Origin: Acuticoccus sp039189655
GTDB lineage: Bacteria > Pseudomonadota > Alphaproteobacteria > Rhizobiales > Amorphaceae
Direction: 5' to 3'
Assembly (NCBI GenBank): GCA_039189655.1
Contig: JBCCYN010000067.1
Span: 1-23,111 of the forward strand
Length of the DNA: 23,111 nucleotides
Part shown: one piece after another, positions 21,848 to 23,111 of the stretch
Numbering within the stretch: the stretch's first letter is position 1
Layout of the letters: each line of letters opens with the position of its first letter
Notes under the pieces: generated by a model
Told to the model about the DNA's origin: nothing
Database searches by the model: none
What the model saw: only the letters and a program-made list of their open reading frames with translations
Position numbers and translations under genes: made by a program

Positions 21848-22603
21848 ATGGGCGAGGCGTCCTTCGGCTTCAAAACCGTTCCGGTCGAGGAAAAACAGGG
21901 CCTCGTCAACAACGTCTTTGAAAGCGTCGCAAGACGCTACGACATCATGAACGACGCCATGTCCGGCGGTCTCCACAGGCTGTGGAAAGATGCCATGGTC
22001 TCCTGGCTTTCGCCGCCCCGAAGTCCCCAAGGGCCCTATGTGGTGGCGGACGTGGCGGGCGGCACGGGTGATGTGGCGTTCCGCGTGGCGCGGCGCATCG
22101 AACGGCACGGGCGCGTTGTGGTCTGCGACATCAACGAAGAAATGCTCACCGTCGGTCGCGACCGCAGTGGGCGTCGGCTGCGGCCCACCACGCCCTGCCA
22201 TTTCGTCTTGGGCAATGCCGAAGCCCTGCCGCTGCCCGATGCGAGCGCGGACGCCTACACCATCGCGTTCGGGATCCGGAACGTCACCGATCGGCAACGG
22301 GCCCTTGAAGAGGCGTTTCGCGTCCTCAAGCGGGGCGGCCGCTTCTTGTGTCTGGAGTTCAGCCGGGTCGACGTGCCGGTGATGGAGCGTGCCTACGACC
22401 TTTATTCGTTCAACATCATTCCGGCCATGGGGCAGGCCATCGCCGGCGACGGCGAGCCTTACCGCTATCTGGTGGAGTCCATTCGCACCTTCCCCAACCC
22501 CGGCCGGTTTACCGCCGAGATCGAATTGGCAGGATTTTCCCAAGTCTCGGCTCGCCTCCTCACCGGCGGTGTTGCGGCCATCCATTCGGCTTTCAAGATC
22601 TGA
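21848..22603 (+). CDS. ubiE: Demethylubiquinone/demethylmenaquinone C-methyltransferase UbiE
   Basis: UbiE is the S-adenosylmethionine-dependent C-methyltransferase of ubiquinone (and, where present, menaquinone) synthesis, acting at the inner face of the membrane. The 251 residues fit. The family signature YDIMNDAMSGGLHRLWK (31-47) is present, SAM motif I is VADVAGGTGDVAF (67-79), and FGIRNVTD (141-148) matches the second UbiE signature. The C-terminal RTFPNPGRFTAEIELAGF region is also standard. The ATG at 21848 begins the conserved lead FGFKTVPVEEKQGLVNNVF; the upstream cgggaa is only a weak ribosome binding site. The stop TGA shares its A with the ATG of ubiB. An alphaproteobacterium would be expected to use it mainly for ubiquinone. 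Confidence 0.96.
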   Translation: MGEASFGFKTVPVEEKQGLVNNVFESVARRYDIMNDAMSGGLHRLWKDAMVSWLSPPRSPQGPYVVADVAGGTGDVAFRVARRIERHGRVVVCDINEEMLTVGRDRSGRRLRPTTPCHFVLGNAEALPLPDASADAYTIAFGIRNVTDRQRALEEAFRVLKRGGRFLCLEFSRVDVPVMERAYDLYSFNIIPAMGQAIAGDGEPYRYLVESIRTFPNPGRFTAEIELAGFSQVSARLLTGGVAAIHSAFKI

Positions 22604-23111
22604 TGGCACTTGGCGCGTCTTTGCGACTGTTGCACGCCAATTTCGTTCTGGCGCGCGAAGGCGTGCTTGCCATCTTGCCCACCCAGGACGCGCCGGGACC
22701 GGTCAAGCTTCTGGTGCGGCTCGGTCGGCTGGTGGAGCGGCGCAGCGCCCAGCGCAGCGATATGGCTGCCCGTCTGTCTCGCGCCCTTGATCGGCTCGGC
22801 CCATCCTACGTGAAGCTTGGCCAGTTCCTGGCCACGCGCGCGGATGTGGTGGGCGAGGAGGTGGCCAGTGAACTCGCCAAACTCCAGGACCAGGTGCCGC
22901 CCGTGCCTGATGCGGAGGCGAAGGTGGCCATCGAGCAAGCCCTCGGCGCGCCGGTGGAGAACTTGTATGCCGAGCTGGGCGAGTGCGTGGCCGCGGCCTC
23001 CATCGCGCAGGTCTATTGGGCGCGGCTGACGGACCCCGCCGGCGAGCGCAAGGTCGCCGTAAAAGTACTGCGGCCTGGGGTGGCCCGGCGCTTCGAGCGC
23101 GACCTTGAAAG
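22603..23111 (+). CDS. ubiB: UbiB, ubiquinone-biosynthesis kinase-like protein (5' part, truncated by window edge)
   Basis: UbiB is an atypical protein-kinase-like ATPase (ABC1/ADCK/COQ8 family) needed for ubiquinone synthesis, membrane-associated, thought to help extract or organise lipid intermediates. Only the first 169 codons are in the window and no stop occurs. They contain the family's KxGQ motif in SYVKLGQFLATRAD (68-81), the alanine-rich loop AAASIAQVYWA, which takes the place of a kinase glycine loop, and VAVKVLRPGV with the ATP-binding lysine. Here the loop reads AAASIAQV where AAASIGQV is commoner. The ATG overlaps the ubiE stop by one base (TGATG), indicating coupling. In Rhizobiales coaBC and dut often come next; that cannot be checked here. 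Confidence 0.95.
   Translation, partial: MALGASLRLLHANFVLAREGVLAILPTQDAPGPVKLLVRLGRLVERRSAQRSDMAARLSRALDRLGPSYVKLGQFLATRADVVGEEVASELAKLQDQVPPVPDAEAKVAIEQALGAPVENLYAELGECVAAASIAQVYWARLTDPAGERKVAVKVLRPGVARRFERDLE

Noticed and set aside
1..23111. tRNA or rRNA genes, CRISPR array, insertion sequence or prophage
   Set aside because: No cloverleaf-like sequence with a proper T-loop, no spaced direct repeats, and no transposase, integrase or phage motifs were seen on either strand. This was a reading by eye, not a covariance search.

Overview
The window is high-GC and reads as the chromosome of an alphaproteobacterium, most likely of the Hyphomicrobiales (Rhizobiales) type. This rests on gene content and gene pairing recalled from that group: moxR-DUF58-DUF4159 next to DUF1285-NUDIX-DUF6111-cca, htpX-rsmB-heparinase-like-purH, and mutM divergent from ubiE-ubiB. 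MutM also carries a C-x4-C zinc finger arrangement that I associate with alphaproteobacteria. Nothing looks like a phage, plasmid, insertion sequence or CRISPR locus. The genes are dense and mostly core.

Layout. (1) 47-2897, + strand: two inner-membrane permeases of a peptide/opine/nickel-type ABC importer, joined by 4-base start/stop overlaps to a homocysteine S-methyltransferase family enzyme. A small GNAT acetyltransferase follows (about 3075-3566). (2) 3567-4004: a 438-base convergent gap with no credible gene but a long imperfect hairpin (3690-3742) and a terminator-like hairpin (3971-3994). (3) 4005-10839, - strand: a four-gene operon reading moxR AAA+ ATPase, DUF58 protein, 922-residue BatA/DUF4159 membrane protein, 686-residue VWA/GATase-like membrane protein. 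(4) 11023-13789, + strand and divergent from moxR: DUF1285 protein, NUDIX CoA pyrophosphatase-like protein, small membrane protein (DUF6111-like), CCA tRNA nucleotidyltransferase. The last three are chained by 4-base overlaps. (5) 13901-14602: a second GNAT protein. (6) 14603-14998: an AT-richer non-coding stretch with promoter-like sites and hairpins, leading into htpX. (7) 14999-20817, + strand: htpX membrane protease, rsmB rRNA methyltransferase, heparinase II/III-like protein, purH. (8) 20897-21766, - strand: mutM. (9) 21848-23111, + strand: ubiE overlapping ubiB, which runs off the right edge.

How they work together. Most right-half genes are housekeeping: tRNA 3'-end repair, nucleotide clean-up, 16S rRNA methylation, purine synthesis, oxidised-base repair and ubiquinone synthesis. 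The left half holds the less understood parts. One is an importer coupled to a methyl-transfer enzyme. The other is a MoxR/VWA membrane module whose two large proteins look like diverged tandem paralogues, one keeping a metal-binding (MIDAS) motif and the other not. That module is the most promising uncharacterised system here. All family assignments come from reading motifs by eye; no database search was run.
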